The notes under the pieces were generated by a model. That model saw only the letters and a program-made list of their open reading frames with translations, was not told the origin of the DNA and searched no databases. From contig DASUXA010000009.1 of the NCBI GenBank assembly GCA_036378155.1, forward strand, positions 1 through 64,000: DNA of 64,000 nt, in the 5' to 3' direction. Positions 43,523-52,305 of this stretch are shown piece after piece. The DNA comes from DASUXA01 sp036378155 (GTDB lineage Bacteria > Actinomycetota > Actinomycetes > Mycobacteriales > Micromonosporaceae). Numbering within the stretch: position 1 is the stretch's first letter; each line of letters begins with the position of its first letter. The position numbers and the translations under genes are program-made.

Positions 43523-45079
43523 TCAGGGCGAGCCGGCGCCGACGGGACGGACCGTCCCGGTCGGGACGACCGGCAGGTGCGACGGTGCCCCGCGCTCGAC
43601 GAGCCGCCACAGAGCGGCGGTGTCCAGGTACTCCTCGACCAGGTCGCCCAGCAGGTCGACGGTGCGCTCCCGGATCGCCGCGAACCGGGTGTCCGGCGCG
43701 ACGACGAAACCGCGCCGACCGGCGAGGTGCGCCGCCCACCCGAGGAACGCGCGGCGGAACTCGTCCGACTCGAAGGCGCCGTGCCAGTGGGTACCGACGA
43801 CGTTGCCGGAGATCGCGCCCTCCGCGCCGCCGTCCGGAAGGGTGATCAGCGGGGCGAGGTCGCCTTCGCGGCGCGCCACCCGACCGTGGTGGATCTCGTA
43901 GCCGCGCACCGGGGCGCCGAGCGCGGTACCGCTGGGGCGGGCGAGCGTCTTGACCGGTTCGAAGACGACCTCGACACCGAGTAGCCCCAGCCCCGCGACC
44001 TCGCCCTGCCGGCTCTCCACCGGGTCGACGAGGCGGGTGCCGAGCATCTGGTACCCGCCGCAGATGCCCAGCAGCGGCTTCCCGGCGGCGGCGTGCGCGT
44101 GTACCGCGTCCGCCAGCCCGGTGTCCCGCAACCAGCGCAGGTCGGCGACCGTGGACTTGCTTCCCGGCAGTACCACGAGGTCGGCGTCAGCCAGGTCGGC
44201 GGGTTCCACGGTCAACCGAACCTGGACGCCGGGTTCGACGGCCAGCGCTTCCGCGTCGGTGGCGTTGGAGATGCGGGGCAGTCGTACCACCGCCACCCGC
44301 AGCCACTCGGTGCCGCGTGGCGGCGCGGGTCGACCGAGTGTCCTGCCGTACGCGACGTCGTCCTCCGCGTCGAGCCAGAGGTCGACATGCCACGGCAGTA
44401 CCCCGAGGGTCGGTCGTCCGGTCATCGCGGTGAGCGCGTCGACTGCGGGGCGTAGCAGGTCACGGTCGCCACGGAACTTGTTGATCACAAACGCCGAGAC
44501 CAACGCCTGGTCGTCCGGGTCGAGCAGCGCCAACGTGCCGTACAGGGCGGCGAACACGCCACCCCGGTCGATGTCGCCGACCACGATCGCCGGTATCCCC
44601 GCCGCCCGCGCCAGACCCATGTTCACCATGTCGCCGGCGCGCAGGTTGATCTCCGCCGGACTGCCCGCTCCTTCGCACACCACCACGTCGTACTCGCGAC
44701 GCAGCTGCGCCAAGGTGTCGAAGACGACCTCCCGTACCCGGTCGCGCCCGTCGCGGAACCCGGTCGCGTCGAGGTGACCCGCCGCCTGACCGAGGATCAC
44801 GACCTGGCTGCGCTGATCGGATTCCGGCTTCAGCAGGACCGGGTTGAACCGCACCTCCGGCGGCAGCCCGCAGGCGAGCGCCTGCAACGCCTGAGCGCGC
44901 CCGATCTCGCCGCCCCGCCCGTTCGCGTCGACCACGACCGCCGAGTTGTTGGACATGTTCTGCGCCTTGAACGGCGCCACCCGAACCCCGCGCCGGTACA
45001 GCCAGCGGCAGATCCCGGCGGTCAGGATGCTCTTGCCGGCATCCGACGTGGTGCCCGCGACCAGCAAGCCCCCGCCCAT
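43523..45079 (-). CDS. cobQ: cobyric acid synthase
   Basis: 518 residues. It amidates adenosyl-cobyrinate a,c-diamide at four positions in B12 synthesis. The N-terminal ATP site is AGTTSDAGKSILTAG (8-22). The central AQNMSNNSAVV is typical of CobQ, and the C-terminal glutamine-amidotransferase has GICGGYQMLG with the catalytic Cys and THWHGAFE with the His. ATG 45079 with CGGGGGA upstream. No other corrin gene is adjacent, so it is an isolated member. Length normal. Confidence 0.96.
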   Translation of the reverse strand: MGGGLLVAGTTSDAGKSILTAGICRWLYRRGVRVAPFKAQNMSNNSAVVVDANGRGGEIGRAQALQALACGLPPEVRFNPVLLKPESDQRSQVVILGQAAGHLDATGFRDGRDRVREVVFDTLAQLRREYDVVVCEGAGSPAEINLRAGDMVNMGLARAAGIPAIVVGDIDRGGVFAALYGTLALLDPDDQALVSAFVINKFRGDRDLLRPAVDALTAMTGRPTLGVLPWHVDLWLDAEDDVAYGRTLGRPAPPRGTEWLRVAVVRLPRISNATDAEALAVEPGVQVRLTVEPADLADADLVVLPGSKSTVADLRWLRDTGLADAVHAHAAAGKPLLGICGGYQMLGTRLVDPVESRQGEVAGLGLLGVEVVFEPVKTLARPSGTALGAPVRGYEIHHGRVARREGDLAPLITLPDGGAEGAISGNVVGTHWHGAFESDEFRRAFLGWAAHLAGRRGFVVAPDTRFAAIRERTVDLLGDLVEEYLDTAALWRLVERGAPSHLPVVPTGTVRPVGAGSP

Positions 45080-45219
45080 GCCCGTCCCCCGCTTTCGCCG
45101 CCACCCGTCACGGTCACCGTAGCCGCGACGCCGGTGCCAACTGGCGCAGGGGCACGGCGGCTCGCTGTGCCGGCAGACCGGGACTGCGCGACTGATCCTT
45201 TGTGGTCTATAAACATCGC

Positions 45220-46107
45220 ATGGCGACCGGCGAGGATCTTGATGCGCGGATCCGCCTCGCCATGTTCGCCCACCTGGATAGGCTCCGCGCCGCGCACCCC
45301 GACGGAATCTCGTCCGACCTGATCAACTCGTTCAGTTTCGACGGCGCACCGATGCGGCTGATCGTCCAACCTGGTATCTGGAAACCCGCGCGGCTGTCCG
45401 CGGCATTGACGATCCGCACCGGGTACGGGGCACCGTACGACGACGAGGTCAGCCCCGACGGGACGCTGCGGTACAAGTGGCGAGGTACGGACCCGTCGCA
45501 CTCGGACAACCGCGCGCTGCGCGAGGCGATGGCGCGGCAGCTTCCCCTCGCCTACTTCTACCCGGTCACGAAGGGCGTCTACGAGGCGATCTATCCGGTG
45601 TACCTGGTCGAGGAGGACCGGGATCGACACGAGTTCGCGGTCGAGTTCGGCGAGCGCCTCAAGTCCGCCGACGTGGGCGCCGACGCGCTCGAACGCCGGT
45701 ACACCCGTCGGCTCACCCTGCAACGACTCCACCAGGTCGTATTCCGACCGCGGGTGCTGCGCGCCTACGAATCGCGCTGCGCCCTGTGCCGACTGGGCCA
45801 CCCGCCGCTGCTCGACGCGGCGCACATCCTCCCCGATCATCACGAGCGCGGCGAGCCGGTCGTGCCCAACGGACTCGCCATGTGCAAGATCCATCATGCG
45901 GCGTACGACGCGAACATCATCGGAATCCGCCCCGATCACGTCGTCGAGGTACGCGACGACATTCTGGTCGAGATCGACGGACCGATGCTGCGCCACGGAT
46001 TGCAGGAAATGCACCGACAGCGCATCGCTCTGCCTCGATCCAGGCGTGACCATCCTGATCCGAGCCGCCTCGAGGAACGCTACGAGGAGTTCCGGGCGGC
46101 GGCGTGA
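45220..46107 (+). CDS. HNH endonuclease with N-terminal recognition-like domain
   Basis: 295 residues from ATG 45220 (GTG 45202 would add six). The C-terminal nuclease is CALCRLGHPPLLDAAHILP, then NGLAMCKIHHAAYDANII with zinc-binding Cys pairs and the AHI catalytic His. The N-terminal 180 residues (RLIVQPGIWKPARLSAALTI, then a strand-rich stretch ending IYPVYLVEED) resemble the sensor domains of modification-dependent restriction proteins; that is inference. AT-rich start region. Stands alone, possibly a defence gene. Confidence 0.83.
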   Translation: MATGEDLDARIRLAMFAHLDRLRAAHPDGISSDLINSFSFDGAPMRLIVQPGIWKPARLSAALTIRTGYGAPYDDEVSPDGTLRYKWRGTDPSHSDNRALREAMARQLPLAYFYPVTKGVYEAIYPVYLVEEDRDRHEFAVEFGERLKSADVGADALERRYTRRLTLQRLHQVVFRPRVLRAYESRCALCRLGHPPLLDAAHILPDHHERGEPVVPNGLAMCKIHHAAYDANIIGIRPDHVVEVRDDILVEIDGPMLRHGLQEMHRQRIALPRSRRDHPDPSRLEERYEEFRAAA

Positions 46108-46138
46108 CTGCGAAGTCCCGCGCGGGCACCTCTGCCGA

Positions 46139-46184
46139 GACGTACAACGCTCACGATGTACGCACATCCTGACCGTTGTACGTC
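46139..46184. terminator. GACGTACAACG hairpin after the HNH gene
   Basis: 11-bp perfect arms GACGTACAACG and CGTTGTACGTC are separated by 24 bases. The arm sequence also occurs at the left edge of the 12749 palindrome. Probably the transcript end of the HNH gene. Confidence 0.5.
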
Positions 46185-46241
46185 GGTGACGGCACATGCG
46201 GCGAGCGGCGCTGCGGGAGCCCGCCGAACCGCCGCGAACCG

Positions 46242-46272
46242 CCGGGGGTGGGCGCGTCGCGCCCACCCCCGG
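46242..46272. terminator. 13-bp-stem terminator of the GH81 gene
   Basis: CCGGGGGTGGGCG, loop CGTCG, then the complement, seven bases beyond the stop of the minus-strand GH81 gene. Confidence 0.8.
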
Positions 46273-46278
46273 GCCTCA

Positions 46279-49200
46279 TCAGTACGGCAACGTGATCGTC
46301 GACTGGTTACCGACGCCGAGCGTGGTCGCGCTGGACCCGATCGCGTTCCACACCTCGACCTTGACCCGACCGCCGCTGAGGTTCGCGAACGAGCCGGTGC
46401 TCGACATCAGCCCGGTCGACTGGGTGTAGTACTCGTACCCGACCACGGGATCGGTGGCGTAGTAGTGGTACGTCTCCACCCGGTCGTACGTGCCGTCCCC
46501 GGTGAAGTCGTACGACACCCGCACCTGAACCCCGTCACCCACGCTGGTACCGGCGTCCACGAACAGATCGAACCGGGTCGCCGCGCCCGAGTACGCCGCC
46601 GTCAACCCCGTCGCCAGATACGTCACCTGAGCATGGGGCGTACCGTCGTAGTTCCCGTTCGCCGCCGCGACGGTGTCCGCCGACCCCGCGCCCTGCGTCC
46701 CGGTCAAACCACCACCGGCCTGCGGATACAGCGTGGCGCTGAACGGCGACGTGCCGGTCGGGGACGGAGACGGCGACGCCCCCGTGAAGGGCAGGGTGAT
46801 CGTGGACTGGCTGCCGACGCCGAGCGCGGTCGGGCTGGACCCGATCGCGTTCCACACCTCGACCTTGACCCGACCGCCGCTGAGGTCCGCGAACGACCCA
46901 CTGCTCGACATCAGCCCGGTCGACTGGGTGTAGTGCTCGTACCCCGGAACGGGATCGGTGGCGTAGTAGTGGTACGTCTCCACCCGGTCGTACGTGCCGT
47001 CCCCGGTGAAGTCGTACGACACCCGCACCTGGACGCCGTTGCCGACCGCGGTGTTCGCGTCGACGAACAGGTTGAACTGACCTGCCGTGCCCGAGTAGTC
47101 CGCGGTCAGTCCGGTCGCCAGATAGGTCTGCTGGGCGTGCGGTGTGCCGTCGTAGTTCCCGTTCGCCGCCGCGACCGTGTCCGCCGCCGCCGCGCCCTGC
47201 GTCCCGGTCAGACCGCCACCGGCCTGCAGGTACAGCGTGGCGCTGAACGGCGACGGGGACCCGGTCGGCGACGGGGACGGCGACCCGCTGGGCGACGGCG
47301 ACGCCGATCCGCTGGGTGTCGTCGAGGGCGACGGGCTCGGGTTGGTACCGCCGCTGGCGTTGCCGCCGCTCCAGGTGATCGCGCCCGTGGTCGCGGTCTT
47401 TCCGGCGGGCACGGTCAGGGTCGTACCGTCGGAGAACGTCACCGTCAGCGGGGCGGCGGTGATGTTCGCCGCCACGTAGGTCCGCGCGCCGTTCCGGCTG
47501 AACACCTTAGCCAGCGGATGGTTGGCGGTGACCGAGGTGTCGACGGTGCCCAGGGCGTTCAGGTTGTCGATCCAGTGGAAGGTGTGCGCCTTGCTTTCGC
47601 CCTCCTCCGAGGTGAAGGTGCTGTTCGCGCGGAAGTTGGACAGCGCGGTCGGCGCGTCGCCGAGAGCCAGGAACTCCCAGAGGATGTCCTGCCAGATGGT
47701 CGGCGGCCCACCGTTGTTGGTGACCATGTCGTTGTAGTTGCGGACCACATAGCTCGGGTCGTCGCCCAGGTAGAAGTGCCCACCGGTGACGGGCAGCAGG
47801 TTGATGCCCTGGATCTGCTCGGGTTCGGAACTGAACCAGGTCGAGTACGCGGCGCCGTCGCCCCAGACCATGCCGACCTCGTTGTGCCCGAAGCTCGCCG
47901 GGAAGTTCTGGTCGCGGACGTCGAACCAGTACTCCGAAATCGCCGCCGCCTCGGTGGTGTAGATGTAGATACCCGCGTCGCGTACGGCGGTGTTCCCGGT
48001 CGCCTGTCCCCACTGGATCAGCGCGTTGGCGAAGTTCATGCCCTCGGACGACGACTCCTGGTTGTTGCCGGCGGCGAACGACCCGTGCCCGGACGCCCAG
48101 TCGTGACCCGCGTAGATGTCGAAGTCGCGCAGGTACGGGAACCGCGTGTCGGCGCGGTCGTAGTTGTTCGCGTCGCGGATCAGCAGGTCGACCATCCCGC
48201 CGTACTGGCTGCTCGACGCCCAGGTCGGGTCGAACTTGGCGAGGGTCGCCGCCGCCGCGACGAAGTACCCGTAGTGGAAGTGGTGGTCGTTGAGTTCCTG
48301 GTCGGACCCGTACGACGCGGGGTATCCGATCAGGGTGCCCCAGTTGTGGTCGTAGTAGAACACCCGGCTGGTCTTGCCGGGCGAGGCGGTGAACCAGTCG
48401 GTGAGCCTGGTCCGGATCGCGTTCAGCGCGGCGTCCCGGACGGTGGTCAGGTTCAACTGGTCGGCGATCTCGGCGATCCGCGCGGCACGCCCCAGTCCCT
48501 TGCCGGTCCAGTACGTGTCGTCGCCCTGGACCTTCATCGGGTCGGACAGCTCGTTGTCCAGGTACGCGGTGACGGTGGACAGGTCCGCGCCGGAGCTGTC
48601 CACCGCCGCCGGGATCTCCGGCAGCACGCCCTGGTACGTCGTCACGGTCTGGAAGCTCTGCACGCCGACCAGCGTCTTCATGGTGCCGCGCGGCGAGACG
48701 TAGGTCGCCGCGATCGGGGTACCGCCGGCGAGGCTGTGCCACTGGTGCGGGTAGAGCGCCGCGACGGTACCGACGGCGCTGCCTTCGCGGGCGGTGGTGG
48801 TCAGCGTGTACGTGGTGGTCAGCGTCGACGACGCCGGGTCGTAGCGGTAGCTGACCCTGGTGTCGGTCACTTCCGCGTACGCGTACCGCCCGAAGCTGGC
48901 GAGCAGGTCGCTCCGGTCGGTGTTCGTGCTGGTGGGGGTCGTCGGCAGGACCGCGACGGAGAAGTACCCCTTGCCGGCGAGGTTGGAGGTGATCGCCGCG
49001 CCGCCGACCGTCCAGGTCGCCCCGGTCGGCGCGTAGGCGACGTAGTCGTGGCCGTTGGCGGTGAAGCCGATCGACGAGCCCGTGTTGCTCCAGACGGTCG
49101 GGGTGCCGGTGACGGTGATCTGGGCGTCGCCCCCGGTGATGTGGAAATACGCGAACGGAAGTCCGTGCCCGATGGTCGCCCGCATGGTGCGGGCGCCGTC

Positions 49201-49704
49201 GTTCCAGTAGGGCGTCACGGTCCAGTCGGTCCAGCCGGCGACCTTGACGTCCGGCGAGCTGAGCCCGGCGACGCCGACGAGGATGTCCTGGCTGTACGGG
49301 AAGTGGTACTCCCCCACTCCGGTGGCGGTGCCGGTGATCTGCGGCGTGGTGGTGTACGAGAAACCGAGCCCGCCGCCGAACGTGTCGTACCCGATCGGGT
49401 GGGCGTAGAGCGGCTCGCCGTACGCGCAGTCGGTGCGCTTGAACAGGATCGACGACCACCAGTCGTTGGTGGGTACGGCACCGGTCGGCGCGTCGGCGGT
49501 GACGTACTGGCGCGGGTTGGTGGACAGGTTCCCGCAGCCGGTGGGCAGGTTGCGACCGGCGGGAAGGGTATCGGTGTAGCTGCCGGCGCCGACGGTGCCG
49601 GCTCGGGCGGGACGGGCGAGGGCGAGCCCGACGAGGGCGGCGGCGGTGGCGACCGCGGCGACGGTGACGAACGCGGCGAGCCCGGGTCTTCTGCTGGATC
49701 TCAT
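46279..49704 (-). CDS. secreted GH81 endo-beta-1,3-glucanase with two C-terminal modules
   Basis: 1141 residues. Signal peptide 1 to about 36. The GH81 catalytic domain (about 45-760) has PTNDWWSSI, LNDHHFHYGYFVAAAA near 473 and AGNNQESSSEGMNFANALIQWG near 548, which carry the acid and base residues. A Ser/Pro/Gly linker (about 785-825) leads to two nearly identical modules of about 150 residues (LTGTQGAAAADTVAAANGNYD, VRVSYDFTGDGTYDRVETYH). They resemble carbohydrate-binding modules but no family was assigned. A LacI-type operator sits 27 bases upstream. Confidence 0.92.
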   Translation of the reverse strand: MRSSRRPGLAAFVTVAAVATAAALVGLALARPARAGTVGAGSYTDTLPAGRNLPTGCGNLSTNPRQYVTADAPTGAVPTNDWWSSILFKRTDCAYGEPLYAHPIGYDTFGGGLGFSYTTTPQITGTATGVGEYHFPYSQDILVGVAGLSSPDVKVAGWTDWTVTPYWNDGARTMRATIGHGLPFAYFHITGGDAQITVTGTPTVWSNTGSSIGFTANGHDYVAYAPTGATWTVGGAAITSNLAGKGYFSVAVLPTTPTSTNTDRSDLLASFGRYAYAEVTDTRVSYRYDPASSTLTTTYTLTTTAREGSAVGTVAALYPHQWHSLAGGTPIAATYVSPRGTMKTLVGVQSFQTVTTYQGVLPEIPAAVDSSGADLSTVTAYLDNELSDPMKVQGDDTYWTGKGLGRAARIAEIADQLNLTTVRDAALNAIRTRLTDWFTASPGKTSRVFYYDHNWGTLIGYPASYGSDQELNDHHFHYGYFVAAAATLAKFDPTWASSSQYGGMVDLLIRDANNYDRADTRFPYLRDFDIYAGHDWASGHGSFAAGNNQESSSEGMNFANALIQWGQATGNTAVRDAGIYIYTTEAAAISEYWFDVRDQNFPASFGHNEVGMVWGDGAAYSTWFSSEPEQIQGINLLPVTGGHFYLGDDPSYVVRNYNDMVTNNGGPPTIWQDILWEFLALGDAPTALSNFRANSTFTSEEGESKAHTFHWIDNLNALGTVDTSVTANHPLAKVFSRNGARTYVAANITAAPLTVTFSDGTTLTVPAGKTATTGAITWSGGNASGGTNPSPSPSTTPSGSASPSPSGSPSPSPTGSPSPFSATLYLQAGGGLTGTQGAAAADTVAAANGNYDGTPHAQQTYLATGLTADYSGTAGQFNLFVDANTAVGNGVQVRVSYDFTGDGTYDRVETYHYYATDPVPGYEHYTQSTGLMSSSGSFADLSGGRVKVEVWNAIGSSPTALGVGSQSTITLPFTGASPSPSPTGTSPFSATLYPQAGGGLTGTQGAGSADTVAAANGNYDGTPHAQVTYLATGLTAAYSGAATRFDLFVDAGTSVGDGVQVRVSYDFTGDGTYDRVETYHYYATDPVVGYEYYTQSTGLMSSTGSFANLSGGRVKVEVWNAIGSSATTLGVGNQSTITLPY
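46292..47254. repeat. 504-bp in-frame tandem duplication encoding the two GH81 C-terminal modules
   Basis: Positions 46292-46750 and 46796-47254 align with a fixed 504-base offset and only scattered changes, many synonymous. The duplication is recent. Confidence 0.9.
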
Positions 49705-49730
49705 TGTCGCTCCGCGAAAAGAGACTGATG

Positions 49731-49744
49731 TGAGAGCGCTCTCT
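49731..49744. promoter_or_regulatory. LacI-type operator, GH81 side
   Basis: TGAGAGCGCTCTCT, 27 bases upstream of the GH81 start codon. Same core, GAGAGCGCTCTC, as the operator at 49888. Related to the CebR/CelR palindrome TGGGAGCGCTCCCA of cellulose/cellobiose regulons. Confidence 0.75.
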
Positions 49745-49887
49745 GAGCGGGAGTAAACGCCGGCTCTGGATGACTGTCAATATCTCGACGCAAAGTCCTC
49801 CGTGGATCTACCGCCGCACGCCAGGCACTCGGGCACGCGCCGCGGCTTGACACCGCGATGATCCGGAGTCACCCTGTACGGCACCTG

Positions 49888-49901
49888 TGAGAGCGCTCTC
49901 A
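49888..49901. promoter_or_regulatory. LacI-type operator, ABC-transporter side
   Basis: A perfect 14-bp palindrome TGAGAGCGCTCTCA, 26 bases before ATG 49927 of the binding-protein gene. Likely bound by the LacI protein encoded at the end of this operon. Confidence 0.8.
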
Positions 49902-49926
49902 CGACCGAGTCATCGAGGAGACTCCC

Positions 49927-51216
49927 ATGCCACGCTCCGGGCTTCGGCGCCGGGCCCTGCTGACCGGGCTCACCGCGCTCATGGCCGTCACCGCTACCGC
50001 CGGCTGCGCCGGTACCGGCGCGAAGGAGGACCCGAACGCGCCCGTCACGCTGACCATCAACCTGTTCGGAGACTTCGGGTACAAGCAGCTCTACGACGAG
50101 TACCGCAAGACCCACCCGAACGTGACGATCAAGGAAAACGTCACCGACTACGGCACCCACCACAAGAACCTGCAGGCGCACTTAGTCGCCGGAGCCGGCG
50201 CCGCCGACATCGAGGCCATCGAAATCGGGCAGGTCGCCGCCTTCCAGCCGCAGGCGAACAAGTTCGTCAACTTCCTCGACCACGGTGTGGACACCAGCCA
50301 GTGGACCGACTGGAAATGGAAGGCAGCCGCCAGCCCGGACGGGAAGCAGCTGTTCGGGCTCGGTACCGACATCGGCGGGCTCGCGCTGTGCTACCGGCGT
50401 GACCTGTTCGCCGCAGCCGGGCTGCCCACCGACCGCGACAAGGTCGCCGAACTGATGCCCACCTGGGACGCGTACCTGACGGTCGGGAAGACCTTCCTGG
50501 CGAAGAGCCCGAACCGGAACGTGAAATGGTTCGACTCGTCCGGAAACCTGTACAACGCGATCGCCGCCCAGGCCGACGAGGGCGTGTACGACGCGTCCGG
50601 CGCGCTGGTCATCGACACCAACCCGGCGGTGAAGAGCGCGTTCGACACCGCGGTCGCCGCCGCCCAGGCGGGCGAGTCCGCCAAGCTCGGCGCGTTCAGT
50701 CCGGAGTGGAACACCGGCTTCCAGAAGGGACAGTTCGCCACCGTCACCTGCCCGTCCTGGATGACCGCGTACATCCGCGACCAGGCGCCCGACACCACGG
50801 GCAAGTGGGACATCGCCCGCATCCCCGGTACCGGCGGCGGCAACTGGGGCGGCTCCTACCTGACCGTGCCGACACAAGGCAAGCACCAGGCTGCCGCGAT
50901 CGAGCTGGCGAAGTGGCTGACCGCGCCGGAACAGGAAGCCTGGTTGTTCAAGAACAAGGGCAACTTCCCGTCCGACCAGGCGCTCTGGAGCCAGCCCGAG
51001 ATCGCCAACTACACCGATCCGTTCTTCAACAACGCTCCGGTCGGCGCGATCTTCTCCGCCTCCGCCAAGGCGCTCAAGCCGCAGCCGCTCGGACCGCATG
51101 CCGGGGACATCGGCAACGTGATCGGCAACGCGCTGGTCTCGGTCGAACAAGGGACCGCGTCCCCGCAGGACGCCTGGGCGAAGACGTTGACCGAGGTCAA
51201 AAACCTCACCTCGTGA
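49927..51216 (+). CDS. sugar-binding lipoprotein of an ABC importer
   Basis: 429 residues. A lipoprotein signal with twin arginines (RRR) and the lipobox TAGC, Cys27 being the lipid anchor. The mature part is a family 1 extracellular solute-binding protein: LTINLFGDFGYKQLYDEYRKTHPN, IPGTGGGNWGGSYLTVP and ALDEALSTI-like C-terminal helices. Resembles CebE-like oligosaccharide binders. First gene of the operon; a structured spacer follows before the permeases. Confidence 0.9.
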   Translation: MPRSGLRRRALLTGLTALMAVTATAGCAGTGAKEDPNAPVTLTINLFGDFGYKQLYDEYRKTHPNVTIKENVTDYGTHHKNLQAHLVAGAGAADIEAIEIGQVAAFQPQANKFVNFLDHGVDTSQWTDWKWKAAASPDGKQLFGLGTDIGGLALCYRRDLFAAAGLPTDRDKVAELMPTWDAYLTVGKTFLAKSPNRNVKWFDSSGNLYNAIAAQADEGVYDASGALVIDTNPAVKSAFDTAVAAAQAGESAKLGAFSPEWNTGFQKGQFATVTCPSWMTAYIRDQAPDTTGKWDIARIPGTGGGNWGGSYLTVPTQGKHQAAAIELAKWLTAPEQEAWLFKNKGNFPSDQALWSQPEIANYTDPFFNNAPVGAIFSASAKALKPQPLGPHAGDIGNVIGNALVSVEQGTASPQDAWAKTLTEVKNLTS

Positions 51217-51229
51217 CCGGACCCCGGCT

Positions 51230-51311
51230 GGTTCCGGCGCCCGACGGGCGCGGTGCGCCCGACGGGCGCACCGCGCCGCACGCGGGCACGCCCGCGTGCG
51301 GCGCCGGAACC
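51230..51311 (+). ncRNA. intercistronic three-way-junction stem-loop
   Basis: Outer arms of 11 bp (GGTTCCGGCGC at 51230-51240 and GCGCCGGAACC at 51301-51311) enclose two adjacent hairpins: a 13-bp stem at 51248-51276 with a GAC loop and a 10-bp stem at 51277-51300 with a CACG loop. It lies between the binding-protein stop and the permease ribosome site. Likely protects the upstream mRNA end or lowers read-through; a regulatory role is unproven. Confidence 0.7.
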
Positions 51312-51333
51312 ACCCTTCCGCCAAGGAGTACCC

Positions 51334-52305
51334 GTGTCCCTGATGACCAGGCGAACACCTGACGCCGGGGCGGTCGGAGTCGACAGCCGTCGCGTCCGGT
51401 GGCACCGCCTCGACATGACAGCCTCCCCGTACCTGTACATCGCGCCGTTCTTCCTGATCTTCGGCGTGTTCGGGCTGTTCCCGCTCGCGTACACCGCGTA
51501 CGTGTCGCTCACCGGGTGGCGCGTGGACCAGCCGGGCAGCGAAGGTCGACTGGTCGGCGTGGACAACTACGTCGCGCTGCTCCACGACCCGTTCTTCTGG
51601 AACGCGTTGCGCAACACCATCGCCATCGGCGTGCTGTCCACCGTGCCGCAACTGCTGCTCGCTCTGGGCCTCGCGCACCTGCTCAATTACCGTTTGCGCG
51701 GTCGCACCCTGTTCCGCATGGGCGTCCTGCTGCCGAACGTCACCTCGGTCGCGGCGGTGACGATCATCTTCGTGCAGTTGTTCGGACGCGACCACGGCCT
51801 GGTCAACTGGCTGCTCGGCGCGTTCGGGGTGAGCCGTACCGACTGGCAGGCGGGCACCTGGACGTCCTGGATCGCCATCTCGATCATCGTCACCTGGCGA
51901 TGGACCGGGTACAACGCGCTGATCTACCTCGCCGGGATGCAGGCGATCCCGTTCGAGTTGTACGAGTCGGCGGCGCTGGACGGCGCGAGCCGTCGCCGGC
52001 AGTTCTGGACCATCACGGTACCGATGCTGCGCCCCACCATCCTGTTCACGGTGATCGTGTCCACGATCGGCGCGCTGCAACTGTTCGGCGAGCCGCTGCT
52101 GTTCAACCCGACGCAGACGCCCAGCTCCGGCGGGTCGCGACACCAGTTCCAGACCCTCGCCCTCTACACGTACGACCAGTTCTGGCAGAAGTTCAAGTAC
52201 GGCTACGGCGCGGCGATCTCCTGGGCGATGTTCCTGGTGATCGTGCTGATCGTCGGGCTGAACCTGGTCCTGGCACGCCGGATCCGAGGAGTGGACTCGC
52301 GATGA
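51334..52305 (+). CDS. sugar ABC transporter permease 1
   Basis: 323 residues, six membrane helices, MalF/CebF type. YIAPFFLIFGVFGLFPLAY opens helix 1 and the cytoplasmic EAA loop is YESAALDGASRRRQFWTITVP. GTG 51334 has AAGGAG at perfect spacing. Ends in ATGA overlapping the next gene. Pairs with the second permease; no ATPase gene is here, so a shared MsiK-type ATPase is expected elsewhere. Confidence 0.93.
   Translation: MSLMTRRTPDAGAVGVDSRRVRWHRLDMTASPYLYIAPFFLIFGVFGLFPLAYTAYVSLTGWRVDQPGSEGRLVGVDNYVALLHDPFFWNALRNTIAIGVLSTVPQLLLALGLAHLLNYRLRGRTLFRMGVLLPNVTSVAAVTIIFVQLFGRDHGLVNWLLGAFGVSRTDWQAGTWTSWIAISIIVTWRWTGYNALIYLAGMQAIPFELYESAALDGASRRRQFWTITVPMLRPTILFTVIVSTIGALQLFGEPLLFNPTQTPSSGGSRHQFQTLALYTYDQFWQKFKYGYGAAISWAMFLVIVLIVGLNLVLARRIRGVDSR

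Noticed and set aside
46156..49728. Long open frame (1190 codons) on the plus strand opposite the GH81 gene
   Set aside because: Arg/Gly/Val-rich sequence without domains; a GC-rich antisense shadow. The minus-strand GH81 domain has clear catalytic motifs and a signal peptide. Similar long shadows opposite other genes were left out for the same reason.
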